Assembly (NCBI GenBank): GCA_001599815.1
Contig: BCIA01000004.1
Coordinates: 3,002,082 to 3,066,081, forward strand
From: Furcasterigmium furcatum
Taxonomy: Eukaryota > Ascomycota > Sordariomycetes > Glomerellales > Plectosphaerellaceae
Direction of reading: 5' to 3'
DNA: 64,000 nucleotides
This document shows positions 53,220 to 63,954 of this stretch, one piece after another; position 1 is the first letter of the stretch, and the number at the start of each line of letters is the position of its first letter. The translations under genes were made by a program, and so were the position numbers. The notes under the pieces are model-generated. The model had not been told where the DNA came from. It worked only from the letters and a program-made list of their open reading frames with translations, and searched no databases.

Positions 53220-54143
53220 CTACCGTAGAACACGCTCAAGGAATGCGAGCTGCCCAGCAATATTCTTCTCATAAGAGAACCCTCCGCCGTAAAGGTCCCA
53301 ATGCCCTCCTTCGACCCTCAACCCCTCGCCAAGCGGCGCGTTCTTGACGACCCCCTCCGCCGCACTGAGAGACACTTGGTTGTCCCACGTGGGCAGCACG
53401 ATCAGATACGGCTTTTTGATCTTCGAAGCCCCGAGATTGGGTCGGTACAATGTGCTCAGCGGCCCCGAAATAGCCGTGACCCTGTTCGGCGGCTGCGAGC
53501 CATCCTCAGGCATGAGACGGCTTTCCCCCTCCACGACGTCGTCCCCGACCAGGAGAGCAGGCTTCGTCCCGGGCTTGCCGGATCCCGAGATGTCGATGTA
53601 GACCGGGTCTCTGCGAAGTACGTAGTAGCTGAAGAAATCCCGGACAGCGGGCCAGATAACAGTGACCTGGCGACCCAGAGGCATCATCAGCAGGTTTGCC
53701 AGCCCGTCGGTCGAGGGGCACTGCGCGATTCCCGCAGCGAGGTCGTAGTCCTCGGCGAGGATGGCGGTGGTGTGCATGCCCCCGAAGCTGGTGCCCCATG
53801 CGACGATGCGGCTCTTGTCGAACCGCTCCGGCTGCGACCGGGCCCAGGCGACGACGTCGCGGAAGTCCTGCAGCTGGTTGGGGACCCTGAGCTCTTCTCG
53901 CGGCAGCCCCTCGCTGTCCCCGTAGTGCAGATAGTCGAAGGGCACGGCGTGGTATCCGGCGGCGGCGAAGGCACGGGCGAATATCGTGAGTCCGCCCTTC
54001 CGGATGTGACCGATCCCGTGGCCCATCACGATGACAGGACGGGGGAACGGTTCGGATGCGCCCTCCGCCTCGAAGACGCTGGCTGCAATGGACCATTCGG
54101 GTCGTCGTGTGCTGGGGATCTTCACATACTCAGGGTCTGCCAT
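53220..54143 (-). CDS. Alpha/beta hydrolase (307 aa)
   Basis: Single exon. The alpha/beta-hydrolase core is complete: 'VIVMGHGIG' for the oxyanion turn, nucleophile Ser119 in 'WGTSFGG', Asp254 in 'PTWDNQ' and His281 in 'EGGHWDLY'. It resembles fungal peptidase S15/AB-hydrolase proteins of the DltE/acetyl-xylan-esterase-like group, often found in secondary-metabolite or detoxification clusters. There is no signal peptide, so it is cytosolic. It is divergent from an SDR gene across 480 bp, which suggests shared control and possibly consecutive steps on one substrate. Confidence 0.9.
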   Translation of the reverse strand: MADPEYVKIPSTRRPEWSIAASVFEAEGASEPFPRPVIVMGHGIGHIRKGGLTIFARAFAAAGYHAVPFDYLHYGDSEGLPREELRVPNQLQDFRDVVAWARSQPERFDKSRIVAWGTSFGGMHTTAILAEDYDLAAGIAQCPSTDGLANLLMMPLGRQVTVIWPAVRDFFSYYVLRRDPVYIDISGSGKPGTKPALLVGDDVVEGESRLMPEDGSQPPNRVTAISGPLSTLYRPNLGASKIKKPYLIVLPTWDNQVSLSAAEGVVKNAPLGEGLRVEGGHWDLYGGGFSYEKNIAGQLAFLERVLR

Positions 54144-54623
54144 GTTGACGGTTCTTTATCGACAGCGAGTGATTGACGTCGAGTCTGGCGCGTTTGTTGT
54201 TCACCAGCCGAAGAACCGACACAACCTGGACAGCGGACCAAGATTTTAGGGCTGAGACAAGGTACAAATAGCTTCGGGCGGCATTTGCTGCTCTCGTACT
54301 ATTTTCTGTCCTTACTATCATCGAAGGTGCTTCGTAAGCCATCGAATTACAGGCGGGTTCCCAGGTTCTAACCAACCCATTCCGTCACGTCTCTGATAAG
54401 TACGCGTACAGTCTCTGAATGGCGATCGACGCAACTGCGGTCCCATCTTACGCGCGCGGGATGTACGGAGCATTGAATGGTATCACGTCAGACTTGGCCT
54501 TTAAAGTACGAGTATTTGGCAAGAGTTGTACAAAAGCGGTTTACGCCCGGCCGTCGTTTGGATCACGAATCACACTCTGTCTCAATTCTTTCTTTCAAGT
54601 GTCACTTTATTCCGACACTGGCT
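54144..54623. promoter_or_regulatory. Divergent promoter, hydrolase / SDR
   Basis: 480 bp between two head-to-head enzyme genes. A CTTTAAAG-like stretch near 54500 and several TACG/ACGT elements occur; no specific site can be named. Confidence 0.4.
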
Positions 54624-55692
54624 ATGTTGCTGCAGGATTTTGGTGCCGATGTGCAGCGACGAGTCGCCTCTATCGATTTTGTAGGACTCGCCGCCAATCT
54701 GCGAGCAGTATGGAATCTCCCCTGGGCCAGGACTAGCATCATCGCCGTGGTAGCAGTCTGCGCCCTGTCCAGGCTCAACAGGGTGCTGAACAACTTGTCC
54801 TGGAATAACTACACCGAGCCAAAACCCTGGGACTGGCGACGGGAGATCGTCTTGATCACGGGAGGCAGCAGCGGGCTCGGCGAGGCCGCCGTCCGCAAGC
54901 TCGCAAAGCGGTCCGTCAAAGTCGTCGTGCTCGACATCTCAGCTCCCAAGACTCCCTTTCCTTCCGGGGTCTACTTCTACGAATGCGACGTAACCTCTGA
55001 CGAGGCCGTCAAGAAGGTTGTCGAGGCCATCAGGGAAGATATCGGCGCTCCAACGGTCCTCGTCAACAACGCCGGCATCGCCAATTGGTCGACGATCCTG
55101 GAGGACACGCCGGACAAAGTGCAGAGGATCTTCAGCGTCAACATCTTTTCGCACTTCAACACGGTGAGAGAATTCCTGCCGGACATGATCAGGAATGACC
55201 ACGGCCATGTCATCGGGGTCTCCAGCCAGGCGGCCTTCGTCACGCTCGCCGGTATCACGGACTATAGCTGCACCAAGGCAGCCACCGTCTCGTTCCATGA
55301 GGGGCTGCGCCAGGACCTCTCGTACAGATACAACGCGCCTCATGTTCGAACCAGGTTCGTAGATCGACTCATCTCCTTACACGTGCCCTGGCTAAAGTGG
55401 TTGATCCAGCATGTTGTTCCCGACATGGATGCGGACACCCATGGTGCTTGGGCCGATCGACGAGAAGACCTTTCCGGACACCTTTGCCGATGTTGGAGAG
55501 GCAGCCGAGGCATTGGTGCGCACGATCTTGTCAGGAAAGAGCTGCGACAATGTCTCAGTCCCCTCGTACATGAGATTCTTCCCCATTCTGAGGGGATTGC
55601 CCCAGTGGTTTGCGGAAGGCCCGCGGAAGTCGAGGCAGACTCTCATGCCTTGGGACACTTCGCGGCTGCCGGAAAGTATCAGGCAGGTTTGA
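54624..55692 (+). CDS. Short-chain dehydrogenase/reductase, membrane-anchored
   Basis: Exons 54624-55354 and 55410-55692 (donor GTTCGT, acceptor TCCAG) encode 337 aa; splicing joins 'HVRTS' to 'MLFPTWMRTPM'. A hydrophobic N-terminal segment (about 36-48) suggests anchoring to ER or lipid droplets, as in RDH/17-beta-HSD11 type enzymes. The Rossmann cofactor motif 'TGGSSGLG' starts at residue 79, 'NNAG' at 148, the catalytic Ser is near 200 and Tyr214/Lys218 form 'YSCTK'. Asp104 after beta2 favours NAD over NADP. Its substrate is probably a lipid, sterol or retinoid-like alcohol. The ATG at 54624 was preferred because upstream sequence in the frame lacks family features. Confidence 0.88.
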
Positions 55693-55838
55693 TCACAATC
55701 ATCACGTAGTATACAGATTCAAGTATTCGAATAGAAGGAGAACGGTGAATTATTATTTTCCTTTCTCGATGAGAAATGCCGTAGGCATGATGTTGCAATG
55801 CCCCCCCGCCCTCAACCCTCAGCTATCCTGGCGATATC

Positions 55839-56273
55839 TCAGGCAGTGGGGGTCTCTGAAGCCGGCTCAATGTCTCCACAAAAGAGCATGATGCATGAAC
55901 CATTGGGAGGAGTGCAGATTCCGCAGCTCTCGTTGCAGCAAACGAGTCCGCGGCCGCAGACGTTGGGGCCGCACTGGGTCGCCGGGAGACACTGGGCCTC
56001 GCCCTCGATGACCTCGCAGATGGTGTTGGGGGCGCACAGAGTGATGGCGCAGAGGTTCAACTCGGGTTCTTCGACGTCGACGGGGCTGGACTCGGAGGTC
56101 TCGATCGAGGAGGTCTGGGATGGCTGCAGGGGGAGGGTGAAAGTCGCCCTGATGATGGTGGGAAGGGGGTCACCGCGTCGCTTGTGGAAGACGGGACCGT
56201 CCTGCTTGCTGGGCAGGGAGAAGACTGGGGCAGCGAGGGCTGCCACGAGGCCCAGGGTGCGAAGAAGAACCAT
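55839..56273 (-). CDS. Secreted protein with 12-cysteine C-terminal domain (144 aa)
   Basis: Single exon. A signal peptide covers residues 1-20 ('LGLVAALAAPVFS'), followed by a dibasic 'HKRR' at about 31-34, a likely kexin site. A Ser/Thr/Glu-rich spacer precedes a compact domain of about 60 residues with 12 cysteines, including 'NVCGRGLVCCNESCGICTPP', a pattern found in a family of small ascomycete secreted proteins. The spacing suggests six disulfides. Function is unknown; effector-like or inhibitor-like roles are possible. Translation could also start farther upstream in the same frame, but that leader has no signal-peptide character. Confidence 0.8.
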   Translation of the reverse strand: MVLLRTLGLVAALAAPVFSLPSKQDGPVFHKRRGDPLPTIIRATFTLPLQPSQTSSIETSESSPVDVEEPELNLCAITLCAPNTICEVIEGEAQCLPATQCGPNVCGRGLVCCNESCGICTPPNGSCIMLFCGDIEPASETPTA

Positions 56274-56967
56274 GATGTGAGATGAAAGAAGCTGTCTTCG
56301 GCCAGCGATGTTATTTTGCTTCTTGGTTGTGGTGGATTTCTTCGCCGAGTTGCTACTGGCGAGTCTTTGTCTCTGAACTGCCAGGGGATTCAAGGAGAGA
56401 CGGTGAAGAAATTTGAAGGTCAGAGTCTTCCTTTATAGGCCTCGGGCCTCCTGCCAAACCAGATTCACTGTCCAGGCAGGAATGCGATCGTCATCCAGAT
56501 CCCCGCCATGTTCCCGTGTTCACCTTCCACGCGACGTCCGAGGCAGTCACTTAATCGGGAAGTGTCAGGCGCAGCCCTTCCAAGTTCTGTTCCAGTACCG
56601 TTGTTCCTTCTTCTAATCCTCGCCGGGAGAAGTTAACCAGTCTCATACAGGTTCTCAACAGAGAACATCAATTCTACGTTAAACTTCAGTGACGCGGGGT
56701 CTTGACTGGTTGCGTCTTCCTAGCATACCTCGCCTAAGACATGTTTAACGGTCAAGGGCGTTGATCGGCCTTTAGTCTGGCTTCCATTGCCGAACTCTCG
56801 AGACATGAGCTCTACCGGCACTCGCCGAGGGATTTAGTCTTCCTCGGCAGCCACTCTATGTACAACGGGGTGGTTAAACAACCTGATCATACAACTGCGT
56901 ATTCTACCCCTCAGTCGGATCGTGAAAGTCCAATGACGGTGCACCGTGTCCATGGCGCAGGGTCCAG
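56274..56967. other. Intergenic, 694 bp, with TATA box
   Basis: Promoter region of the 12-cysteine protein gene and 3' region of the zinc-cluster gene. Apart from the TATA box nothing distinctive was seen. Confidence 0.4.
56432..56437 (-). promoter_or_regulatory. TATA box upstream of the 12-cysteine protein gene
   Basis: The minus strand reads CCTATAAAGG, 159 bp before the ATG at 56273. This is a canonical TATA box at a normal distance. Confidence 0.55.
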
Positions 56968-58434
56968 CTACGACATCTCAGCCTCCTCCTCTGGCATGTC
57001 GTCAACGTCAATCTCTTCACGAATAGCCCGCATAGGCCAAGCGATCCACTTCAGCATCCGGGCATCTCCCTCAAGCGATCGCTGGACCATGTCCATGACG
57101 TTCTGACTCCATCCGACCCGCGCCCAGCTCACCTGCTCAAAAGGCCTGACCAACACGGCGTAATGCGCGACGATGACCAGCGCGAGCGGGTGGCGGTTCC
57201 CGAGCATCTCAATGAACAGCTGTGGCAGGGTAATGGGCCAGATCCACACCCGCCGCGACGCCAGAGGCGACCCGTCTCCCAGCGTGGCAGCGTGCGAGTT
57301 TCTGAGCGATTCGATGGCGAGGAGGCACGCTGACTGCGGGTTGATCACCGCCCATGACGAACTCAACTCCCGCGTGAGGATCGTGAGCTTGTCCAGGCGG
57401 CTCTGGAAACTGCCAGTCCGCACCACGTTGATCACCTCAAAGGTCTGGAACAGCGGCGCAAGAGGCCCGGACACCGTCCAATGCGGGGCGGGCTGGTGTT
57501 CTATGATGTTCTTCATACCCTGCATGAGAGCGAAAGATCGTGCAACTTCGCTGGAACTCAAGGGCAGAGCGCCCTCAGGAGGGTTCGAGATTGAGTGCAT
57601 GTTTAGCAGGTAGATGAAGGTCCCGATGATCAAGAGCGCCTCGCAGTTGGCGCCATTGATATGGGCGATCTGTTCTGAAAATTGCTGCAGGGCGAGATCT
57701 TGATAGACGGCAGAGGCGATCTCGTATTCTCTCTTTTCGTCGGGGTGTGTTGTGGCATAGTGCATCGCTGACACAGCAAGCAAGCTGTGCATCAGTGTCT
57801 CCTGGGTAGTGCAGTCAGCATCGGTTGAGCAGCCAGGCTTGTCGTAGAGCTTTTCTAACATTTGAACATGCCATCTCGGGTATGGCTTCCCCCCAGATCG
57901 AGTCCATGCCTTGCACCTTTGAAAAGCTGTAACAAACGACGGAGCTGTAGTGATGTATCAACCTGAGGCTCTGCATCCACTCCGCCGAGTAGTAGGGGTA
58001 CGGCCCGGCGCGATTGGGCTGCGGCGGGAGTATGGGTAGTGTCCGAGCGACGTTATCGCCAGCATGGTGTCTAGAATCCGGATGTGTCGGCGATGGTGGT
58101 GAGATTGGGCCTGGTTGTGGTGTGTGATCCGAGGCAGCATCCGGAATCTTGGTCTCGCCCGGGTCCGTCACGGCGGCAGGGGCCGGGCTAGGTATTGTAT
58201 TCGGTGTTGTTCCTTCATCCTGAGCACCATCAAGGCTGCAGGGAACGTCATGTCGAACACAGTTTGAACAAGGGCGCTTCTCGTCGCACTGATGATAGCC
58301 GGCGCGCTTGTCAGTCGAAGGGTCTCTATGCAGTGTGTAGCCCAGTGTCTTCTTACTTTTACGCGCCGGGCTTTACAGCGAAGGCAGCCAGCCCGTGACT
58401 TTTTGTGCCCAATTCGGATTCTGTTCTGTGGCAT
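56968..58434 (-). CDS. Zn2Cys6 transcription factor (446 aa), divergent from MFS exporter
   Basis: Three exons (58434-58357, 58288-57860, 57801-56968) encode 446 aa. Intron 1 splits the zinc cluster between 'ARRVK' and 'CDEKRPC', a position common in fungal factors. Intron 2 (donor GTTAGA, ATGCTGAC branch, acceptor ACCCAG) joins 'EMACSN' to 'ETLMHSLLAVSAMH', restoring the conserved 'IPEMA…LMH.LLA.SA.H' block of the PF11951-type regulatory domain. The cluster is complete: C-x2-C-x6-C-x5-C-x2-C-x6-C. A Pro-rich linker follows. It is head to head with a DHA1 exporter gene (433 bp), so it is a good candidate for that gene's regulator. Confidence 0.87.
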
Positions 58435-58867
58435 AATGTGCCCGTTTCTCAGCCAAGAGGCTGGACTCTCTGGCGGAAACGGGGGATTGGTGCGCAAGAG
58501 GATGAAGAGGGTTTGTCTCGGTTTCGCTTTCGTACCCAAGGTGGGCGGGCGCTAGATTTAAGGAGACGGCCTGACCCCACATCTCGCACAAGCGCCTCGG
58601 GTTCGTATCAATCAGGGGCCATTCATCTCGGGTGTTTAACACAGTCCGAGGGCGACACATGGGCAACCAGTACATTCATACATAAGGCAATGTCCTCCAA
58701 ATCGGTTCCCAAAATGTTTTGACAGTGCCGATCGGAGGATAACCCCTCCGGACACTCATCACGGATTCAACGCGACCTCTCCATCTTCTTGCTTGTACAC
58801 TTCTCCCTATTGCTTCTTTCTTCTGGTTCTCACTTGTAGAGAGATCGACACAACCACAGGAGCCACA
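58435..58867. promoter_or_regulatory. Divergent promoter, Zn2Cys6 regulator / MFS exporter
   Basis: 433 bp between head-to-head genes. Zinc-cluster factors often bind CGG/CCG half-sites: CGG occurs near 58483, 58568 and 58734 and CCG near 58626 and 58749. The set is consistent with, but does not prove, autoregulation and exporter control. Confidence 0.4.
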
Positions 58868-60588
58868 ATGGCGCATGTCGGCGACTCCCAAGCCGTCTCA
58901 GGCAATGAGACGGCTCCCGAAGTACCCCAAGGACGCTCCAACTCTCCGGCACGACGTGCGGACACACCCGCGAGCACTGAGGAGACACTCAACGATCAAT
59001 CCGACTCAAACTCTCGAGAACCCCAAGACTCCGCACTGATAGACATCGAGAAACAGGCCAGGGCAACTTCATCTACGGCCGGACCAGGCCCCGAGGCTCC
59101 AACATCCAAGGACGAGTCTGCCCTCGCCGCTGCCAACGACCCGAACGTAGTCTGGTGGGACGGTGACGATGACCCCGAGAACCCATACAACTGGCCCTCC
59201 TGGCGCAAGGTTGTCAACTGCAGTCTCATCAGCGCCCTCACCTTCTTGACGCCCCTGGCCTCGTCCATCTTCGCACCCGGCGTCCCGTCACTGATGGCCG
59301 ACTTTAACAGCGATAGCAACCTCCTCGCGACCTTTGTCGTGTCCATCTATGTCCTGGGCTTCGCCGTCGGACCGATGGTCCTGGCGCCAATGTCGGAGAT
59401 GTACGGCCGGACGCCCGTCTACCACGTGTGCAACGTCGCTTTCGTCGCCTTCGTGATTGGATGCGCCCTCGCCCCCTCGCTGGAAGCGCTCATTGTGTTC
59501 CGCTTCCTGTCGGGGACCTTTGGTGCGTGTCCGCTGACCAACGGAGGCGGCAGCATCGCCGACATGATCACCCAGGAGAAGAGGGCCGGCGCCATGGCGG
59601 CCTTCAGCCTTGGTCCCCTGGTAGGTCCGGTCATTGGGCCCGTCATCGGCGGTGTTCTCGCGGACAAGGTCGGATGGCGTTGGGCCTTCTGGGTCGTCGC
59701 CATCATCGGAGGCGTCGTGGCCATCGGCATGGCCGTCACGCTCAAGGAGACCTACGCGCCCACGATCCTCGAGCGCAAGACGAAGCGGCTTCAGAAGGAG
59801 ACCGGCAACGAACAGCTCCGCTCGAAGCTCGACACGGGCCTGACGACCAGCGAGATGTGGAAAGTGAGCATCGTTCGGCCCGTCAAGCTCTTGCTGTTCT
59901 CACCCATCTCGACAATCTTTGCCATCTTTTTCGCCATCCTCTACGGATACCTCTACCTGCTCTTTTCAACTATTCCTTTCGTCTTCCAACGGAGTTACGG
60001 CTTCAGCACCAGCACTGTCGGCCTGGTTTATCTCGGTCTCGGTATCGGTTCCCTCGCCGGCATGGTTTGGTTCGGCATAGACAGCACGCGGGAGGTGAAG
60101 AAGAACAAGGACGCCGACACCGGCGAGGCGAAGCCCGAGGTCAGGCTCAAGCTCCTGCCCATCGGCACCATCTTCCTACCTGTCGGTTTCTTCATCTACG
60201 GCTGGACAGCTCATTTTGAGACGCATTGGATGGGCCCCATCATCGGGCTGACCATCATCGGCGTTGGTGAGTTGCTGCCGAATACATGATCAGTGAATCG
60301 CAGGCTGACACACTCACAGGGAACATCATCTGCTTCATGGGCGTCAGCATGTACCTCATGGAGTCGTACATGAGATATGCCGCGTCGGCGCTCGCTGCGA
60401 ACACCGTCGTGCGCTCAATCGCCGGCGCCGTGCTGCCGCTTTGCGCCTTGGACATGTACGACGCCCTGGGACTGGGATGGGGCAACTCGCTTCTCGGATT
60501 CATTGCCGTCGCCCTCATCCCCGTCCCGTTCCTCATTAAGAAGTACGGCGAGAAGCTGAGGACGGGCTACGGCCCTCAGAATCTTTAA
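58868..60588 (+). CDS. MFS multidrug transporter, DHA1 family
   Basis: Exons 58868-60266 and 60320-60588 (donor GTGAGT, acceptor TCACAG) encode 555 aa. A long hydrophilic N-terminus (about 110 residues, Ser/Glu-rich) ends in the family motif 'NPYNWPSWRK'. Twelve membrane segments follow, with motif A-like 'APMSEMYGRTPVY' between TM2 and TM3 and 'GPLVGPVIGPVIGG' in TM5 (motif C, typical of drug:H+ antiporters). Such pumps export fungicides, plant defence compounds or self-made metabolites through the plasma membrane. The adjacent divergent Zn2Cys6 gene suggests dedicated regulation. Confidence 0.93.
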
Positions 60589-60626
60589 ATCATTGGGGTT
60601 TCCTTTCTATTGGGTACAAAAGGGGA

Positions 60627-60896
60627 CTACGAAATACAGAAAGTATAGAGAGAAGGCGGGCGGTAATCTTTGGCATTTGCATCAGGCGGCGCATCTACCC
60701 AAGCATTGTCACATGTCATACTATTAATAGAGCATTGGCATAATCCAACCATCTTGGAACTGTCGATACCCGTCGAACCACCCCATGTCTGCCCACAAGT
60801 CTTGGTAGTGTAGGATTCGAGGCCGCCCTCGCGAGGGGCCAGCCGTCTGACCGAAGCCAGGCGCAACGCGAGAGTAAGGCAGGCGAGGGCCTTCAT
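60627..60896 (-). CDS. Possible small secreted protein (89 aa)
   Basis: Single frame from the ATG at 60896. A short hydrophobic start ('MKALACLTLALRLASV') resembles a weak secretion signal, and the remainder is small, polar and contains five cysteines ('TCGQTWGGSTG', 'LCQCS', 'TCDNAW', 'TFC'). The signal is spoiled by nearby arginines, so an unseen intron may interrupt it. It lies downstream of and convergent with the MFS gene. The call rests on size and composition alone. Confidence 0.35.
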   Translation of the reverse strand: MKALACLTLALRLASVRRLAPREGGLESYTTKTCGQTWGGSTGIDSSKMVGLCQCSINSMTCDNAWVDAPPDANAKDYRPPSLYTFCIS

Positions 60897-61190
60897 GATC
60901 GCCTGGGTAGTATGTGTCGACAACGGCGGCAGAAGTGAGACCGGTAAGGTTTCGGAGATTCGGTCTCCTCGACAGGCACTCCGTACAATGCGTGGTGGTT
61001 GAATGACAACGTGGGTGTCCGACATCACCTTGGATGCGCCCATGGCCCATTGATGCCTAATCCTGCACGAAACCGGCGTGGTATCAAATTAAAAGATCCA
61101 AGGAATCGTACATCGTGCTCGCTCATCTACATGGAATAGAATGCTGCATCCCAAGCTCGACGGCCGGTAAATCCCACCAGGAGATATCCC
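60897..61190. other. Intergenic, 294 bp
   Basis: Lies upstream of the possible small secreted protein and downstream of the DUF2235 gene. No signal recognised. Confidence 0.3.
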
Positions 61191-63263
61191 TCACTCTCCG
61201 AGGGGAGGGTGCTGCAGGGCATATCTCCAGACGTCCGGGTGGCCTGCCGTCAGGTTCAGGAGATACCTCTCCCAGTATCCCGTCAGCGGCTCCTCCGGAA
61301 GCGCCGTGACCTGCGGGACCCTGGCGTGGCCATCGCCGGCGACATTGCTCTTCTTGTCATACACCCACTGCCACTCCGCATCCCGGGGCGCGACGGGGTA
61401 CAGATAGTCCTCGGGGTATCCCTGGTCCAACTCCCTGGGCCGAGGGGCCTTCAGCGAGTCGCCGGCCGGCAGTGACAGCGCGGATCCGGGCTGGAGCCGC
61501 CACACGCGCTGTCCTCGGCCAGACCCAAATAGTCCCCGGCACCTCCACGCCTCCTTGTCGTCGACGCCCAGGCCGGCGCAGGCGAGGCGCACGCGGACGC
61601 AGCTGTGGATGCGCTCCGACGTGTTCAGGAGCGGCTGGTCGGTGTCGGTGTTCGACTCGCTGTCGGTGCGCATGAAGAGGCCGGGCAACCGGACGGTGTC
61701 ACCGCCCAGGTTCGTCAGTTTGCTCGTGGACACGCGGATCTGCCCCATTCCCCAGGGTCGGGCAGTTCCCCAGAGTTTCTCCGGCGTGCCGTTGGGGTGC
61801 TTGCACTCGCTGTTGTGGTCGTGGGCGTCCCTGACGAGGTGGGGATGGCGGCATATGTCGTCGCAGGCCCAGGGCAGAGGGGTGTTGGACGGCTTCTTCC
61901 ACAAGAAGGACGTCCAGGAAGAGATCTTCGACGCTGCGGCCACGGCTGGGAATGGGTGCACGGCGGAGTAGCCGAGGACGTCCATGAAGATCTCCGTCAT
62001 GCGGGCGAGGTTGAACTCGACGCCGATAGTCGACAGCTGGTCGCACATCCCTGGGCTTTTGTCAGAGCGACTCATAATTGATCACCAGACTCGAAGGGTG
62101 CTCACAGGCAAGAGAAATAGTGGCAATCTGCTGATCGTGCCATCCGCCGCCGACTCCCCCGTGGTTACCAGGGAACCAGACCTGCTTCAGGTTCGTGCTG
62201 TTGTCGTTGACGCGCTCCCACAGGGCAGGCCGGAATGCGAAGCGAGGCTCATCGAGCGCGAGTGCCTGGAAGGCATTCTCGACCTTGTTTGAGATCTCCG
62301 TGTTTGTGAACTTCCACGTGCTGCGTGTTAGCTGGGTAAATTCGCTGACTTCGGGGTTCGGGGTGACTTATTGGTCGGAAGAACCCGCGATGCCGATGAT
62401 GGGAGCAGGGGGAACGCCAAGAGTGCCGACCGTGTCCCATACGGCGAGGGCCTTGATGGTGATGGGAGTCTGGCCATCTCGATGCGTGTCTCTCGTGTAT
62501 CCGAGCTTGTTCTGTTAAGCGACAGCGTTATGGATGGGGGAGTCTCTGACATACCGATTTGAGCCACTCTTTGTAGACGGACTTCCGGTGATCCTCCCAC
62601 CGAAGCTTCTCCTCTCCCTTCTCACCGTTGTACGATGGCAAGGAAGGGCACAGAAAATCGTCCCTGGAGCGCCTCGCCTCGCCGATGTGCTCGTAGTCCT
62701 CAAAGATCGGGTAGAAGTTGTCCAGGCCGGCCGGGGTGAGCAGGCCGATGGAGGCGATCATGTCCGCGACGGAACGCGCCGTGAACGCGCCGCGCGAGTA
62801 GCCGATGAGGATGATCTCATCGCCGTCGACGTAATTGGTGCAGATGAAGTTGTAGACCTCGCGGATGACCTGATCGAGGCCGGCGCCAAACATGCCGCCG
62901 GTGACGCGGTCGAGGACATTGCCGCTGCCGACGCCGGGGTTGTAGGCAATGATCTGGTGCATGCCCGAGTTGCATGTTCGGCGGATGACGCGTGAGATCC
63001 GGGTCACATTGGACTGGGGCTCGCCGCTGTGAGATTCGTCAGTCAAAATAAGGTTCTCAGAGAGATCTTAAGCGGGAATCTCACCTCTTCTCACCCAGAG
63101 AGTCCATCCATGTGCCGTCACAACAGCAGATGAGCCGCTTGGGCGTTCCTGTGGGCACGGGGCCCGTGTGAGTCGTCGTCATTCTGGGGTAGTATTTCTC
63201 TCGGGGGACTGGAAACGAGTAGCCTTGGCCGTAGGCCAGATCGGAGTAGGTGTAATGAGGCAT
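61191..63263 (-). pseudogene. DUF2235 (Tle1-like) alpha/beta hydrolase gene with in-frame stop
   Basis: Exons 63263-63085, 63026-62555, 62511-62106 and 62050-61191 have good splice sites and one consistent frame of 639 codons. The product is a DUF2235 protein, the fold of bacterial T6SS phospholipase effectors and many fungal proteins. Visible are 'LICCCDGTWMDS', the nucleophile elbow 'GYSRGAFTAR', 'AVWDTVGTLGVP', 'KVENAFQALALDE', 'VWFPGNHGGVGGGW' and 'LAWMCDQL'. A TAA codon at 62370-62368 interrupts exon 3 in frame, between 'WDTVG' and 'KVENAF'. It can be avoided only by a 36-nt intron (62384-62349) with poor signals. So the gene is either a recent null allele or uses an exceptionally short intron. 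All other motifs are intact. Confidence 0.8.
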
Positions 63264-63954
63264 GGCGGGTGCTGGGCTTCATGGCGGTTTATCTACCTCT
63301 TGTTGTGAAGCTGGCGCGGTACAAGCAAAAAGCGAGACATCATGACCGTTGTCGTGGTACCTCACACATGGGGACCAGCCGCACAGTGCGGCCGGTGCAC
63401 CGTTCCAGTGGCTGGCTGGGGAGACTCAGCGCTAATGCGCGCCCGGCACCGCTAAAGCTTAGCACCGCAACGTCCCGGGCCTTGAGTGGCTCAGGTCTCG
63501 GGCGGTCCGTCCCTCCACTGGAGTAGCCGTCAACCACCCATTCCACGGTGCTGGGTTGATCATTCAGCTTTTGGCTCAGCCTTACAAGACTCGCAGGGTT
63601 GATCATGTTGGGATGTGTTTTCATTTGATTCATTTACGTTGGCTGAACGAGCAGTCCAGCCGTATGATCACCATGACTGCGTCGGACCGAGAGGCCTCAG
63701 TAATCGACCCGAAAAATACAGTGCCGGGACCCCTGGATGTGTACTGTCTGCACCACACGTGATGTCCACTGACGCAAATTGCTGGCCCGGATCGTCTGCG
63801 TGTCTCACAGCCGCTTCTTCGTGTCAGACAATACTTCGTCCATATCACATCTCCTGCATCGTACCCGGGCGCCAACCTCCACCAGCTATGCAGAAGCCGT
63901 CCTGCAGGGGCCATCCCTTTCCCCCGTGTCTCACGGGCCAGCCATCAGTCGATC
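63264..63954. other. Intergenic, 690 bp
   Basis: Promoter region of the DUF2235 gene and of a possible gene starting at the window end. No TATA box or repeat was noticed. Confidence 0.35.

Noticed and set aside
57800..57905. Apparent frameshift at a six-G run in the zinc-cluster gene
   Set aside because: Resolved by an intron at 57859-57802 that has a CTGAC branch point and restores the conserved block of the regulatory domain.
53220..60588. Classical secondary-metabolite cluster
   Set aside because: No polyketide synthase, NRPS, terpene cyclase or DMAT synthase in the window; only tailoring-type genes.
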